Part shown: piece by piece, positions 8,766 to 20,300 of the stretch
Layout: each line of letters opens with the position of its first letter
Numbering within the stretch: position 1 is the stretch's first letter
From: Thermoanaerobaculia bacterium
GTDB taxonomy: Bacteria; Acidobacteriota; Thermoanaerobaculia; Multivoradales; Multivoraceae
Assembly: GCA_022826745.1 (NCBI GenBank)
Contig: JAJDUI010000006.1
Span: forward strand, 135,015-199,014
DNA: 64,000 bases
Direction: 5' to 3'
The notes under the pieces: generated by a model
Told to the model about the DNA's origin: nothing
Seen by the model: the letters and a program-made list of their open reading frames with translations, nothing else
Databases searched by the model: none
Program-made: the position numbers and the translations under genes

Positions 8766-8769
<4 letters not shown>
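8212..8769 (+). CDS. pyrR: PyrR bifunctional regulator / uracil phosphoribosyltransferase
   Basis: 185 residues, standard PyrR length. The PRPP-binding loop [17 protein letters not shown] lies at about residues 101-117. The N-terminal [23 protein letters not shown] and the central [19 protein letters not shown] match PyrR, which binds pyr mRNA when UMP is high and also converts uracil plus PRPP to UMP. It is the first gene of a pyrR-pyrB-pyrC operon. GTG start; its TGA stop overlaps the pyrB GTG by GTGA. The short upstream region makes a Bacillus-type attenuator unlikely to lie before pyrR, so its regulatory role here is unclear. Confidence 0.95.
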
Positions 8770-9715
<946 letters not shown>

Positions 9716-9719
<4 letters not shown>

Positions 9720-11050
9720 GCGGATCGCTGTTGATTCGCGGGGGCCGGGTCGTCGACCCGACCCAGGAGCTCGACGGCCCGGCCGACGTCCTGATCGAGG
9801 GCGGCAGGGTGACGGCCTGCGGCCCCGGCCTTCCTGCGGCGGAGAGCGCGCGCGAGGTCGACGCCGCGGGTCTGGTCGTCGTCCCCGGCCTGATCGACAT
9901 GCACGTCCACCTGCGCGAGCCGGGCCAGGAGTACAAGGAGACGATCGACACCGGCACCCGGGCAGCCGCGGCGGGAGGGTTCACGGCCGTCGCCTGCATG
10001 CCGAACACCGACCCCGTGAACGACGACCCGTCCCTGACGGAGTTCATGCTCAAGCAGGCGGAGCGGGCGGGCTGGGCCCGGGTTTATCCGATCGCGGCGG
10101 TCAGCCGCCGGCTGGAGGGCCGCGAGTTGACGGAATTCGGGGCCCAGCGGCGATCCGGGGCGGTCGCCGTCTCGGACGACGGCCGGCCGGTCTGGAGTGC
10201 CGCGTTGATGCGCCAGGCGCTGCGATACGCCCGGCACTTCGACCTGCCGGTCATTCAGCACGCCGAGGAGCTCGCACTCTCGGGCGACGGCGTCATGCAC
10301 GAGGGACGCTTCTCGACCCGGCTCGGCGTCGAGGGGATCCCCGGCGCCGCGGACGACGTGATGGTCTCCCGCGACCTGCTGCTCGTGGCCGACACCGGGG
10401 GCCGCTACCACCTGGCGCACATGTCGACGGCGCGGAGCCTGGACCTGATCCGGGCTGCCAGGGCCGATGGCCAGCGGGTTACCTGCGAGGTCTCGGCCCA
10501 TCACCTGCTGCTGACGGACGAGGACGTCTTCGACTCGGGGCTGGACCCGAACTTCAAGATGCACCCGCCGCTCAGAAGCGCGGCCGACCGGGACGCCCTG
10601 GTCCTTGGCCTCGCCGACGGTTCGATCGACGCGATCGCGAGCGATCACGCTCCCCACCACCCGGACGAGAAGGAGCTCGACTTCGTCGCTTCGCCGAACG
10701 GCATCGTCGGGCTCGAGACGACGCTCAGCCTTTGCCTGGACCGGCTGGTGGCGAAGGGCGTGATCGACCTGGCGCGCCTCGTCGATCTGCTGTCGACGGC
10801 GCCGGCGCGGATCCTCGGCGTAGCAGGCGGCAGCCTCGCTCCCGGCTCGCCCGGCGACGTGACCCTGATCGATCTGGAGCGCCAGGTAGAGGTCGACCCG
10901 GCCGCCTTCCGGAGCAGGTCGCGCAACACGCCGTTCGCGGGATGGAAGCTGCGCGGCGCGCCGGCCGGCACGGTGGTCGGCGGTCGCCGGATCGAGTCAG
11001 CCGGAGTGCCCCGAACGGGTGCGGGCGAGATCCCTGCTCTTCTGGTGTAG
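9716..11050 (+). CDS. pyrC: Dihydroorotase (class I type)
   Basis: 444 residues, amidohydrolase fold; cyclises N-carbamoyl-aspartate to dihydroorotate. The metal motif [15 protein letters not shown] is near residue 62, with AVSDDGRPV, the HLAHMST segment and [15 protein letters not shown] further on. Substrate-binding NTDPVND is present. Start GTG at 9716 overlaps the pyrB stop by four bases (GTGA), so all three pyr genes are translationally coupled. The metal-binding residues appear intact, so this is an active enzyme rather than the inactive PyrX form that accompanies some ATCases. Confidence 0.95.
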
Positions 11051-11110
11051 TACGCTACGCCGTCCTGATGGCGGCTTCCCGATGTTGGCGGGAGGCGGGA
11101 GAGGGATTCG

Positions 11111-14100
11111 TTGGTTTCCTTGATTACGGGTTTGGCTGAACAGTGCCGCCGTGCGGTTGCGTGCGCTTCGTTGCTGCTGGCTCTGGCCGTGCTGGTGCTG
11201 TCGGCCTCGGCCGCCCAGGCGCAACGTCTGCTGACGCTCGTGCCGGGGGTGGGCGTGGCGTCGTCCACGGACGGCCCGGGTCCGTCCATCGGCCCGCTGC
11301 CCGCGGCGGTGCAGGTCGACCTGGAACTGCTGCGTGACGATCCGGCGTGGCTGGAGGTGCCCACGCCGGACGGCGACGTGCTGTCGGCGGAGCGGAGCGT
11401 GTTCGAGGACCGGGGCGACGGCGACCTGATGTGGTCCGGCGGTCAGCCCGGCGCGGGGTACGACACGGTGGTGCTGACCGTGGAGGGCGGCCGCCTGGTG
11501 GGCCATTTCGCCGCGGCCGGCGGCGGCGCGTACCGGATTCACGCGAACGATGACGGCCGCGGCGGCCTGGCGCCGATCGGAGGGCCGGACCCGGACTCGC
11601 CCGTGCCGTTGTGCGGAGTGCACGAGGATGCGGAGGAGTTCCATGACGCGGCCCCACGCGTCGCGGCGGCAGCTCACGGGGCGGACCCTCCCCGCCGCGT
11701 CAGCAACCCCCAGAGCCATGATCGCCTGGACATTCTCGCCGTCTACACCGCCACGGCGGCGGAGAACTGGGCCGCGATCGGCGGCCCCCATGCGGCGATC
11801 CGCCACGCCGGCGACTACCTGAAGATGGTGTTCCGCAACAATCAACTCGGCGTCGAGCCGCACATCGTGCACATCGCGGAGGCGCCGGAGGCCATCGACC
11901 GGGCGGGGAGGGGTCCCGCCTGGCGGAGCTACTTCAACCCCGTTGCGAGGTTGATTGGGGACAGTGGCGAACTGTTGCGTCTGCGTCACGAGCATCGGGC
12001 GGATCTCGTCCATGTCTTTGTGGGCGAGGACCCGCGGTTGCTGGGCGTCTGCGGTAGCGCGCAAACGCTGGCTGTTGGCCGGACGGCCGAGGATTTCGTC
12101 CTTCTTGGCGCGCGTTCCAGCACTGTGGGCACTTACGGTGGGAGGAGCTGGGGCACGAACGACCCGACGTACTGCCGGGGCGACGTTCTTACGTTCGTTC
12201 ACGAGATCGGCCACAGTCTGGGCGCCCATCACGATCCGGACAACGTCTCCCAACCGGACAGACTGTTCAGACCTTACGCCATGGGCCATGCGGACCACGA
12301 CGCCATGCCGAGCCTGGGCACGGCGATGAGTCTCAGAGGCCAGGTCGAGCCGTTCTTCTCGACCCCGCGGATCCGCCCCTGGGGCGCGGTGCTCGGCGTC
12401 GCCGACGAGCAGGACAACGAGCGTCTTCTGCGGGAGACGGTTCACATGGGCGTCCGCTACAGCGACTACCTGGAGCCGCTGGAGGACCTTCCGGCGCAGC
12501 CGACCGGCCTGCGCGTCCGATTGGACGGCGGCGTCGCGCGCCTCACCTGGCAAGACAACGCTCCGGACGCGGATGGTTACATCGTGGACTACAGCCGCCT
12601 TCACGAGCCTGTCGAGGGCGGCCGTACGGGTGCAACGATTCCTCTTTCTCTTTGGGCCACGGAGCCAGGCTCGCGGCACGACTTCTTCGTTCAGGCGCGG
12701 AAGGGCGGCAAGCGGTCCGTACGCAGCGATGAAGTCAGTCTCTACGTCCCCGGCGAACGGATCGAGGCGCCCTCGGACGTTTCGCTCGTGATCGGCTCGA
12801 GTCAAGTCGAGGTCATGTGGACGGACAACTCGGACAACGAGGAGTGGTTCGACCTGCAGCTTCTCCGGGAGGGCGAGTTGGTCTCGCGGAGGCGGGTGGC
12901 GGCGGATAGCGAGGAGTCCGTTCTTTTGTGGGTGGAAACCCGGGGCGGCGTCGAGTATGGCGTCCGGGTGTTCGCGTTCTCGGATGCGGGCGTGTCCGAA
13001 AGCAGCGAGGTGGCGACCTTCCAATGGTCGTCGAGACCCACCCCCAGAATCTCCGCGACGGCCATCGGGCCGACGACGGTGCGCGTGGCCATTCTGGGCG
13101 ACCCGACCAGCTTCAGGGCGTACGCTGACCTTGCCGAGTGGGACCATTCGCGCGGCGCCGACGCGTCGCGCTCCGCTTCAGGCGGCTACTGGGCGGACTT
13201 CGAGGGTCTGGCCCGGGGCGGTCGGTACAGGTTCTCGGTTAGCGTCCCCCGTTCCGGCCCGAGGTCCATTGTCGATCTGACCCTGGGCGAGCGCGGCGCG
13301 GGTCCCGTGCCGCCCTCGGACCTTTCCCTGGAGAGGACGGACGATGGAGGCTACCGTCTACACTGGCGGGACAACTCGAGCGACGAACTCGGCTTCGAGG
13401 TTCAGCGGGCCGGAATCAACGGCCGCCCATGGTTCAGGGTGGCGATCGCCCCTGCGAACACGGAATCGGCCGCCATTGGGGTCAGGGAAGCGGCAGGCGG
13501 CGAGTTACGGGTGTTCGCCTACAACGAACGCGGCTTTTCCCGAAGCAGCCCGCGGGTGCTCGGGGTGCCGGGAGTAAGCAACCTGAAGGCCTTGGCCGGT
13601 GACGGGGCGGTTCGGTTGACCTGGAGGGTCCGCCCGACCGAGACTCTGACCGGGATGCAGTTGCGCTGGAAGCCCACGGCCGCCCTGCCGTTCGACGACG
13701 CTGCCGACCCCTGGCGGGACATCTCGGCGTCGGTCGGTGAATGGAGTTTTGACGAGGTCGCCGGGTGGATCAACGGCGACCACACCGTGACGGGCCTGAG
13801 GAACTACACGGAGTACACGTTCGCCTTGCGCGCCTTGTCGAAGTCGGGACCGGTCCTGCAGGAGTGGTGGCCCCACGAGTACCCTTCGACTGCGGCGACG
13901 CCGGGCAGGCCCAGGGGCTCCTGCCATTCGGACGGGGGAACGATCTGCCTTCACAACTCGCGCTTCGAGGTGAAGGCGGAATGGCGGCAGGCTGACGGCT
14001 CGTCCGGGCCAGGTCGGGTGGTTCCCGAGGGCACGGACGACTCCGGTCTGTTCCGGTTCTTCGACCCCTCGAACTGGGAGGTGCTGGTCAAGGTGCTGAA

Positions 14101-14293
14101 CGGCTGCGGGCACAACGGCCGGGTGTGGGTACTGGGCGCATCGACGACCGATCTCGGCTACGAGATCACGGTGACGGACACGATCACCGGGGAGTCGCGC
14201 ACGTACATGAACGAGCCCGGCCAACCGGCGCCGGCGATCGTGGACACTGACGCCTTCTCGGCGCCCTGCGCCGTCGACGCGGCTGCTCGGTAG
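11111..14293 (+). CDS. Secreted metzincin metalloprotease with Fn3 domains and a 4-Cys C-terminal domain
   Basis: 1060 residues with a signal peptide (cleavage after about residue 38, AQA/QR). A propeptide-like region (about 40-205) precedes a reprolysin/M12-like catalytic domain at about 210-450. The zinc motif is H364-E-I-G-H368-S-L-G-A-H-H374, with GTAMS as the likely Met-turn. Fibronectin type III-like modules follow, roughly 460-930 (ARLTWQDNAPDADGYIVDY; QVEVMWTDNSDNEEWFDLQ; YRLHWRDNSSDELGFEVQ). The last about 120 residues (13918-14273) form a Cys-rich domain with FDPSNWEVLVKVLNGC that recurs twice in the protein encoded at 49657. TTG at 11111 is chosen for GGAGAGGG five to six bases upstream; the start is the least certain part. 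Probably degrades external protein. Confidence 0.85.
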   Translation: MVSLITGLAEQCRRAVACASLLLALAVLVLSASAAQAQRLLTLVPGVGVASSTDGPGPSIGPLPAAVQVDLELLRDDPAWLEVPTPDGDVLSAERSVFEDRGDGDLMWSGGQPGAGYDTVVLTVEGGRLVGHFAAAGGGAYRIHANDDGRGGLAPIGGPDPDSPVPLCGVHEDAEEFHDAAPRVAAAAHGADPPRRVSNPQSHDRLDILAVYTATAAENWAAIGGPHAAIRHAGDYLKMVFRNNQLGVEPHIVHIAEAPEAIDRAGRGPAWRSYFNPVARLIGDSGELLRLRHEHRADLVHVFVGEDPRLLGVCGSAQTLAVGRTAEDFVLLGARSSTVGTYGGRSWGTNDPTYCRGDVLTFVHEIGHSLGAHHDPDNVSQPDRLFRPYAMGHADHDAMPSLGTAMSLRGQVEPFFSTPRIRPWGAVLGVADEQDNERLLRETVHMGVRYSDYLEPLEDLPAQPTGLRVRLDGGVARLTWQDNAPDADGYIVDYSRLHEPVEGGRTGATIPLSLWATEPGSRHDFFVQARKGGKRSVRSDEVSLYVPGERIEAPSDVSLVIGSSQVEVMWTDNSDNEEWFDLQLLREGELVSRRRVAADSEESVLLWVETRGGVEYGVRVFAFSDAGVSESSEVATFQWSSRPTPRISATAIGPTTVRVAILGDPTSFRAYADLAEWDHSRGADASRSASGGYWADFEGLARGGRYRFSVSVPRSGPRSIVDLTLGERGAGPVPPSDLSLERTDDGGYRLHWRDNSSDELGFEVQRAGINGRPWFRVAIAPANTESAAIGVREAAGGELRVFAYNERGFSRSSPRVLGVPGVSNLKALAGDGAVRLTWRVRPTETLTGMQLRWKPTAALPFDDAADPWRDISASVGEWSFDEVAGWINGDHTVTGLRNYTEYTFALRALSKSGPVLQEWWPHEYPSTAATPGRPRGSCHSDGGTICLHNSRFEVKAEWRQADGSSGPGRVVPEGTDDSGLFRFFDPSNWEVLVKVLNGCGHNGRVWVLGASTTDLGYEITVTDTITGESRTYMNEPGQPAPAIVDTDAFSAPCAVDAAAR

Positions 14294-14337
14294 CGGACGG
14301 CGCACTCGGGTTGGTTGGCGAGAGGGGAGACGAGCGC

Positions 14338-17300
14338 GTGACGACCGTGAAGACGGGAGGATTGGGCTGCCGTGCGCTTCGGCGTGGAGCGGCGGTGGGG
14401 CTGTTCCTCGCTCTGGCGTTCACGGCCGTCCCGGCGAGAGCGGGCGACAACGCGGCGTTCGTGTCCTACTCCGGCGTGCCGCCGCGGCTGGAACCCGGCG
14501 GCAAGGCGACCGTGACGGTGAGGATGTTGAACACCGGCACGACGACCTGGCGGACGTCGGTTGTCGAGGAGACCAGCGGTGGGACGAAGACGACGACCAG
14601 GACCTCGTTCTCCCTGGACTCGGTCGGCGACGACTGGGGCGTCCAGGGCGTGCCGGTTACCGGCAGCGTGGCGCCGAACGCGCCGCGCAGTTTCCGTTTC
14701 ACGATCACGGCGCCGAGCAAGAGAGGCAGCTACACCTTCCAGTGGCGGATGGCGCGCAACACGTTCGTCACCGAGCGGCCCATCATCCCCGCCAAGCCCG
14801 GCGAGGGGTTCGGCGCGCGCACGGACGCCATGACGATCCTGGTGGAGCCGGACGAGTCGCCGAGTTTCAAGGGGACGGTCGACGACCAGGAGTGGTTGAC
14901 GGGGCGGGCGATTTCGCCGGTGGTGACGCTGCCGGACGCGATGGGCGGAAACGGCGCCTTGTCGTATGCCTTGAGTTGCGCTTTGCCTCCGGGCGTCACG
15001 TTCAACGACACGAGGAGGCGCATCAGCGGCACGCCGAGCAGGGAATGGCCGCGGAAGACCTGCAGGTGGAAGGCGACGGACGTGGACGGCGACACGGATA
15101 CGGAGACGTTCACGATCAGCGCGAAGCGGCCGGTTCTCATCCTGGAACCGACGAAGCTGGAGGTCGAGGAGGGAGAGAGCAAGACCTTCACCGTGAAGCT
15201 GGCGGCGCGGCCGCAGGGCAACGTGACGGTGTCGCTGTCGAGCGCCGACGCTGAAGCGGCGGACGTGGATCACACGAGCCTGACGTTCAACACGGACAAC
15301 TACGGCAGAACGCAGGAGGTGACGGTCGAGGGCAAGCAGGACAAGGACAGGGACAACGAGAGCACGAACATCAGACTTCGCGCGAGCGGCGGCGGCTACG
15401 ACCGCGTGACGGCGTCGCTGCCGGTGGCGGTAACGGACGACGACACCGAACCACCCCCGCCGGAGTTGCCGCCGGTCGACGATCAGGTCTGGCCGAAGGG
15501 CAAGCCGGTCTCGGAGACTCTGCCCGCGGCGACCGGCGGCACTCCGCCGTACACGTACGGCCTGTCGCCGGACCCGCCGTTGCCCGGCGTGACGTTCAAT
15601 CCTTCGACACGGATCCTGTCGGGCACGCCGACGCAGGCGCGGGATGCGGTCGATTACATCTACACCGTGACGGACGCCAAGAACAAGGAGGCCTTCCGGA
15701 AGTTCACGATCGGCGTGGCGGTTCTGGTGGTGAGCCCGGCGAGCCTGGAGATCGCGGAGGGCGGATCCGGCACGTTCAACGTGAAGTTGGCGGCGAAGCC
15801 GAAGGACAGCGTCGTCGTGTCGGTGACGAGCCGGGACACCGGCGCCGTGTCGATGGCTGCGGGCTTGACCAGCCTGACCTTCACCGAGACGAACTACAGC
15901 CGGACGCAGACGGTGACGGTCAACGGCGTGCAGGACACTGACGCATCCGACGAGACCACGATCGTCGATCTGAGCGCGAGTGGCGGCGGCTACGAGGGCG
16001 TCTCGGCCACGGCGGTCGTGAACGTGGACGACGATGAGGAGCCGGTCCAACCCGGCCTGGTGGTGAATCCCGCGAGCCTGACGATCAAGGAGGGTGAGAC
16101 CGCCGAGTTCACGGTGAAGCTGGCGACGCAGCCGACGGCCGGGGTGACGGTCTCGGTGACGAGCGCGAACACCGGAGTGGCGTCGGTGAACAAGGGAAGC
16201 CTGACCTTCAGCAGGACCGGCTACGGCAAAGAGGAGACGGTAACGGTCACGGGCAAACGGAATCCGCCCGGCGACACGACGCGGATCAACCTGCGCGCGA
16301 AGGGCGGCAACTACGCCGGCATCACGAAATCCGTGCCGGTGACGATCGACGGGGCGCCGTCGTTCAGCGAAAGAGCCTCGAACCAGGTGTGGGAAAGAGG
16401 CCGGCGGGTGTCGGTCACGCTGCCCGTGGCGACCGGCGGCAATGGAACGTTGAGGTACGCGCTGTCGCGGCCGTGGCCTGCCGGCGTGACGTTCAACGAT
16501 TCGACACGGGTGCTGTCGGGCACGCCGACGACGCTGCAGACCGCGACGACTTACACGTACACGGTGACGGACTCCGACGGCAACCGCGGGTCCAGCGACA
16601 GGGCCACGCAGACGTTCACGATCGAGGTGGTGGAGCCGGACCCGGACCCGGACCCGGACCCGAACACGTCGCCAGTCTTCAGCGGCAAGGTTCCGGCCCA
16701 GAAGTGGACGAAGGACAAGGCGGTGTCCGTGACGCTGCCGGGAGCGACCGGGGGCGAGGGCGCCCTGACCTACAAGTTGACGCCGAAGCCGCCCGACGGC
16801 GTGACGTTCGACCCGTTGTCACGGCTGCTTTCCGGCAAACCGACAGCGACGCAGTCCGCCACTACCTACACGTACACAGCGGGAGACTCGGACGACGACA
16901 CGTCGGCCGGCGACACGGCCAGGCAGTCCTTCACGATCACGGTGGCCCTTCCGGACACGGCGCCGGAGTTCACCGAGCAGGCCCCGGACCGGCACTGGGT
17001 GACGGGCCAGGCGATCGGGACCGTCACGCTGCCCGCCGCGGCCGGCGGCAACGGAGACCTGACTTATGGGCTGTCGCCCGATCCGCCGGACGGCGTGACC
17101 TTCGACTCCTCGGCACGGACCCTGTCCGGCCGGCCGACCGCGGCGCAGGCCGCCGTGACCTACACCTACACTGCCGCCGACGCGGACGCGAACACCGAAG
17201 ACGGCGACACGGCCACGCAGACCTTCTCGATCACGGTCCGGCGGGTCGGTCTGTTGCTGAGCGAGACGGAACTGGCGGTGGACGAGGGAGTCGGCGGCTC

Positions 17301-20300
17301 GGCCTTCACGGTGAAGCTGGCGTCGCAGCCGACGGCCGGGGTGACGGTGGAGGTGGCGAGTTCCGATCCCGGGGCGGTGGAGGCGACTCCCGCGAGGCTG
17401 ACGTTCACGGCGGTCGACTACGGCGAGCCGCGGCCGGTGACGGTCGCGGGCGTGCCGGACCCCGGCTTCGAGGACGAGACGACGAAGGTCGGCCTGCGGG
17501 CGATCGGCGGCGGTTACGACGGCGTGGTGAAGGTGGTGACGGTTACGGTGGATGACGACGACGTCGACACGGTCCCGGAGCTCGCCGGAGAGTTCGACGC
17601 CCTGGAGTGGCTCGCGGGCCGCGCGATCGACCCGGTCGTGCTGCCCGCGGGGACCGGCGGCAACGCGCCGCTGACGTACTCGCTGCGGCCGGATCCCCCG
17701 GACGGCGTGACGTTCGATCCCGCGACGCGGACGCTGTCGGGCATACCGACGACGCCGCAAGCTGCCACGACGTACACGTACACGGCGGCGGACTCGGACG
17801 AGAACACGTCGGAGACGGATGCCGCCGCGGCGGAGTTCACGATCACGGTGAAGCAGCCGGCCCTCGTGTCGAGCAAGGCGAGCCTGGCCCTTCTGGAAGG
17901 CGGCGCCGGCGGGACGTTCACGGCCAAGCTGGCGGCGCGCCCGAAGAGCGACGTGACGGTGTCGCTCAAGAGCGGCGATGCTGGCGCGGCATCGGTGAAT
18001 CCGGCGAGCCTGACGTTTACCGCGGCCAACCACAACGTGGCGCGGACGGTGACGGTCCAGGGCGTCGAGGACCACGACTTCGACGACGAGACGACGGAGA
18101 TCACGCTCACCGCTGCCGGCGGCGGCTATGACGGCGAGACGGCGACGGTCTCCGTGACGGTGGACGACGACGAGACGGACACGGCGCCGTCGTTCGACGG
18201 CCAGGCGCCGGACCGGGAGTGGACGGCCGATCGGCCGATCACCACGGTCACGCTGCCCGAAGCGACTGGCGGCAACGGCGAGCTGACCTACACGCTCTCG
18301 CCCGACCCGCCCGAGGGCGTCGTGTTCGACCCCGGGACGCGCACGCTCACCGGCACGCCCAAGTCTCCCCAGGACCCAACGGAGTACACCTGGAAGGCAA
18401 CGGACGCGGACCGGAACACGGCGGACGGCGACGCGGCCTCTCAGACCTTCACGATCACGGTGAAGCGCCTGGCCCTCGTGCTGAGCACGACTCGTCTCGA
18501 GTTGAAGGAAGGCGAGACGGACCAGACGCTCACCGTCAAGCTGGGGTCTCCTCCGACGGAGGACGTCACCGTGTCGCTCGCGATGGACAGGGAGATCGTG
18601 ACGACGGATCCGCGTCAACTCATCTTCACGCCCACGAACCATGCAGCGCCCCGGACGGTGACGGCCAAGGGCGCCCAGGACGACGACTTCGACGACGAGA
18701 CGGCGGAGATCACGCTCACCGCTGTCGGCGGCGGCTACGACGGCGAGACGGCGACGGTAACCGTGACGGTGGACGACGACGAGACGGACACGGCCCCGGC
18801 GTTCAACGTCGAGATCGACGACATCGAGTGGATAGCGAATCGGGCGTTCGAGCCGTTCGCCCTGCCGGAGGCTTCAGGCGGCAACGGGGACCTGACCTAC
18901 GCGCTGTCGCCGGAACCTCCGGCGAGCGTGACGTTCGACCCGGCGACGCGGACGCTCTCGGGCACGCCGACGGGAACGCAGGACCCGACGCTGTACACCT
19001 ACACGGCGACGGACGCGGACGGGAACACGGACGCCGCGGACGCGGCCACCCTCACGTTCACGATCGAGGTGTGGCTCGAGGGCCTGGACGACGCCGCCTT
19101 CGTCTCGCAAACGGGCGTGCCGGAGGTGATGCTTGCCGGCGACAGGGCGACGGTGACGGTGCGGATGCGGAACACGGGCCGCACGACGTGGAGATCGGCC
19201 AGCTACAGGCTGGGCTCCCAGCGGCCACAGGACAACGAGATCTGGGGACTGGCCCGCGTGGCGTTGCCTGCCGACGTGGCGCCGGACGAGACGGTGGACC
19301 TGACCTTCGCCATCACGGCGCCGGCGGAGGTGGGCAGCCACAAGTTCCGGTGGCGGATGGTGCGAGGCGCGGCCGGCTGGTTCGGGGGGAAGACGGAGCT
19401 CTCGACGATCGCGGTGGAGGACCCGTCGTTCCTGGGCCGGGAGATTCCGGACCAGACGTGGGTGAAGGACGAGACCGTCGTGTCGCTCACGCTGCCCGAG
19501 GCCAGGGGCGCCGGCGGCGCGTTGACGTACTCGCTCAAGCCCGCCCTGCCCGACGGCGTGACCTTCACGGAAACGACGCGGGTGCTGGCCGGGACGCCGA
19601 CCACGGTGCGGGAGGCGACGGAGTACCGGTACATCGCCACGGATGCCGGCGGCAAGAAGGCGAAGCTCACGTTCGAGATCGCCGTGGAGGAAGGCGTGAT
19701 CGACGACGCGGCCGTCGTGTCGGTGACGGGCCTGCCGTCGAAGATGGCGGCCGGCGGCAAGACGACGGTCACGGTCACGATGACGAACACCGGCACGACG
19801 ACCTGGTCGTCGCCCGCCGGCTACGGCCTGGGCTCCTGGGACCGCTCGGACAAGGACAGGTGGGGCGTGCGCCGGGCGGCCGCGCCCGGGAGCGTGGCCC
19901 CGAACGAGACGGCGGACTTCACGTTCGACGTCACGGCGCCGGAGAAGCCGGGCGTTCATCCCTTCACGTGGCGCATGGTGCGGGACCCGGGCGGGTGGTT
20001 CGGCGCGCACACGGCGGATGTGTCCGTGACGGTGGAGGATCCCTCGTTCGGGGACGAGGCGGTGGCCGACCAGACGTGGATGCAGGGCGAGGAGGTGGAC
20101 GCTCTGGTTCTGCCGGCGGCCGGCGGCACGGCCGGTCCGTTCGGCTACGCGATCTCGCCCGATCTGCCGGACGGCGTGACGTTCGCCGAGTCCACCCGCA
20201 CGGTCTCCGGAACGCCGGAAGCGGCCCAGGCGGCGACGCGGTACAGCTACACGGCGACGGACACGGACGGCGGCACGGCTACGTTGTCGTTCGGCATCAC

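Noticed and set aside
10997-13147. 716-codon minus-strand frame across pyrC and the metalloprotease
   Set aside because: It is rich in Arg, Gly, His and Val, spans two real genes and an intergenic gap, and shows no domain; a shadow.
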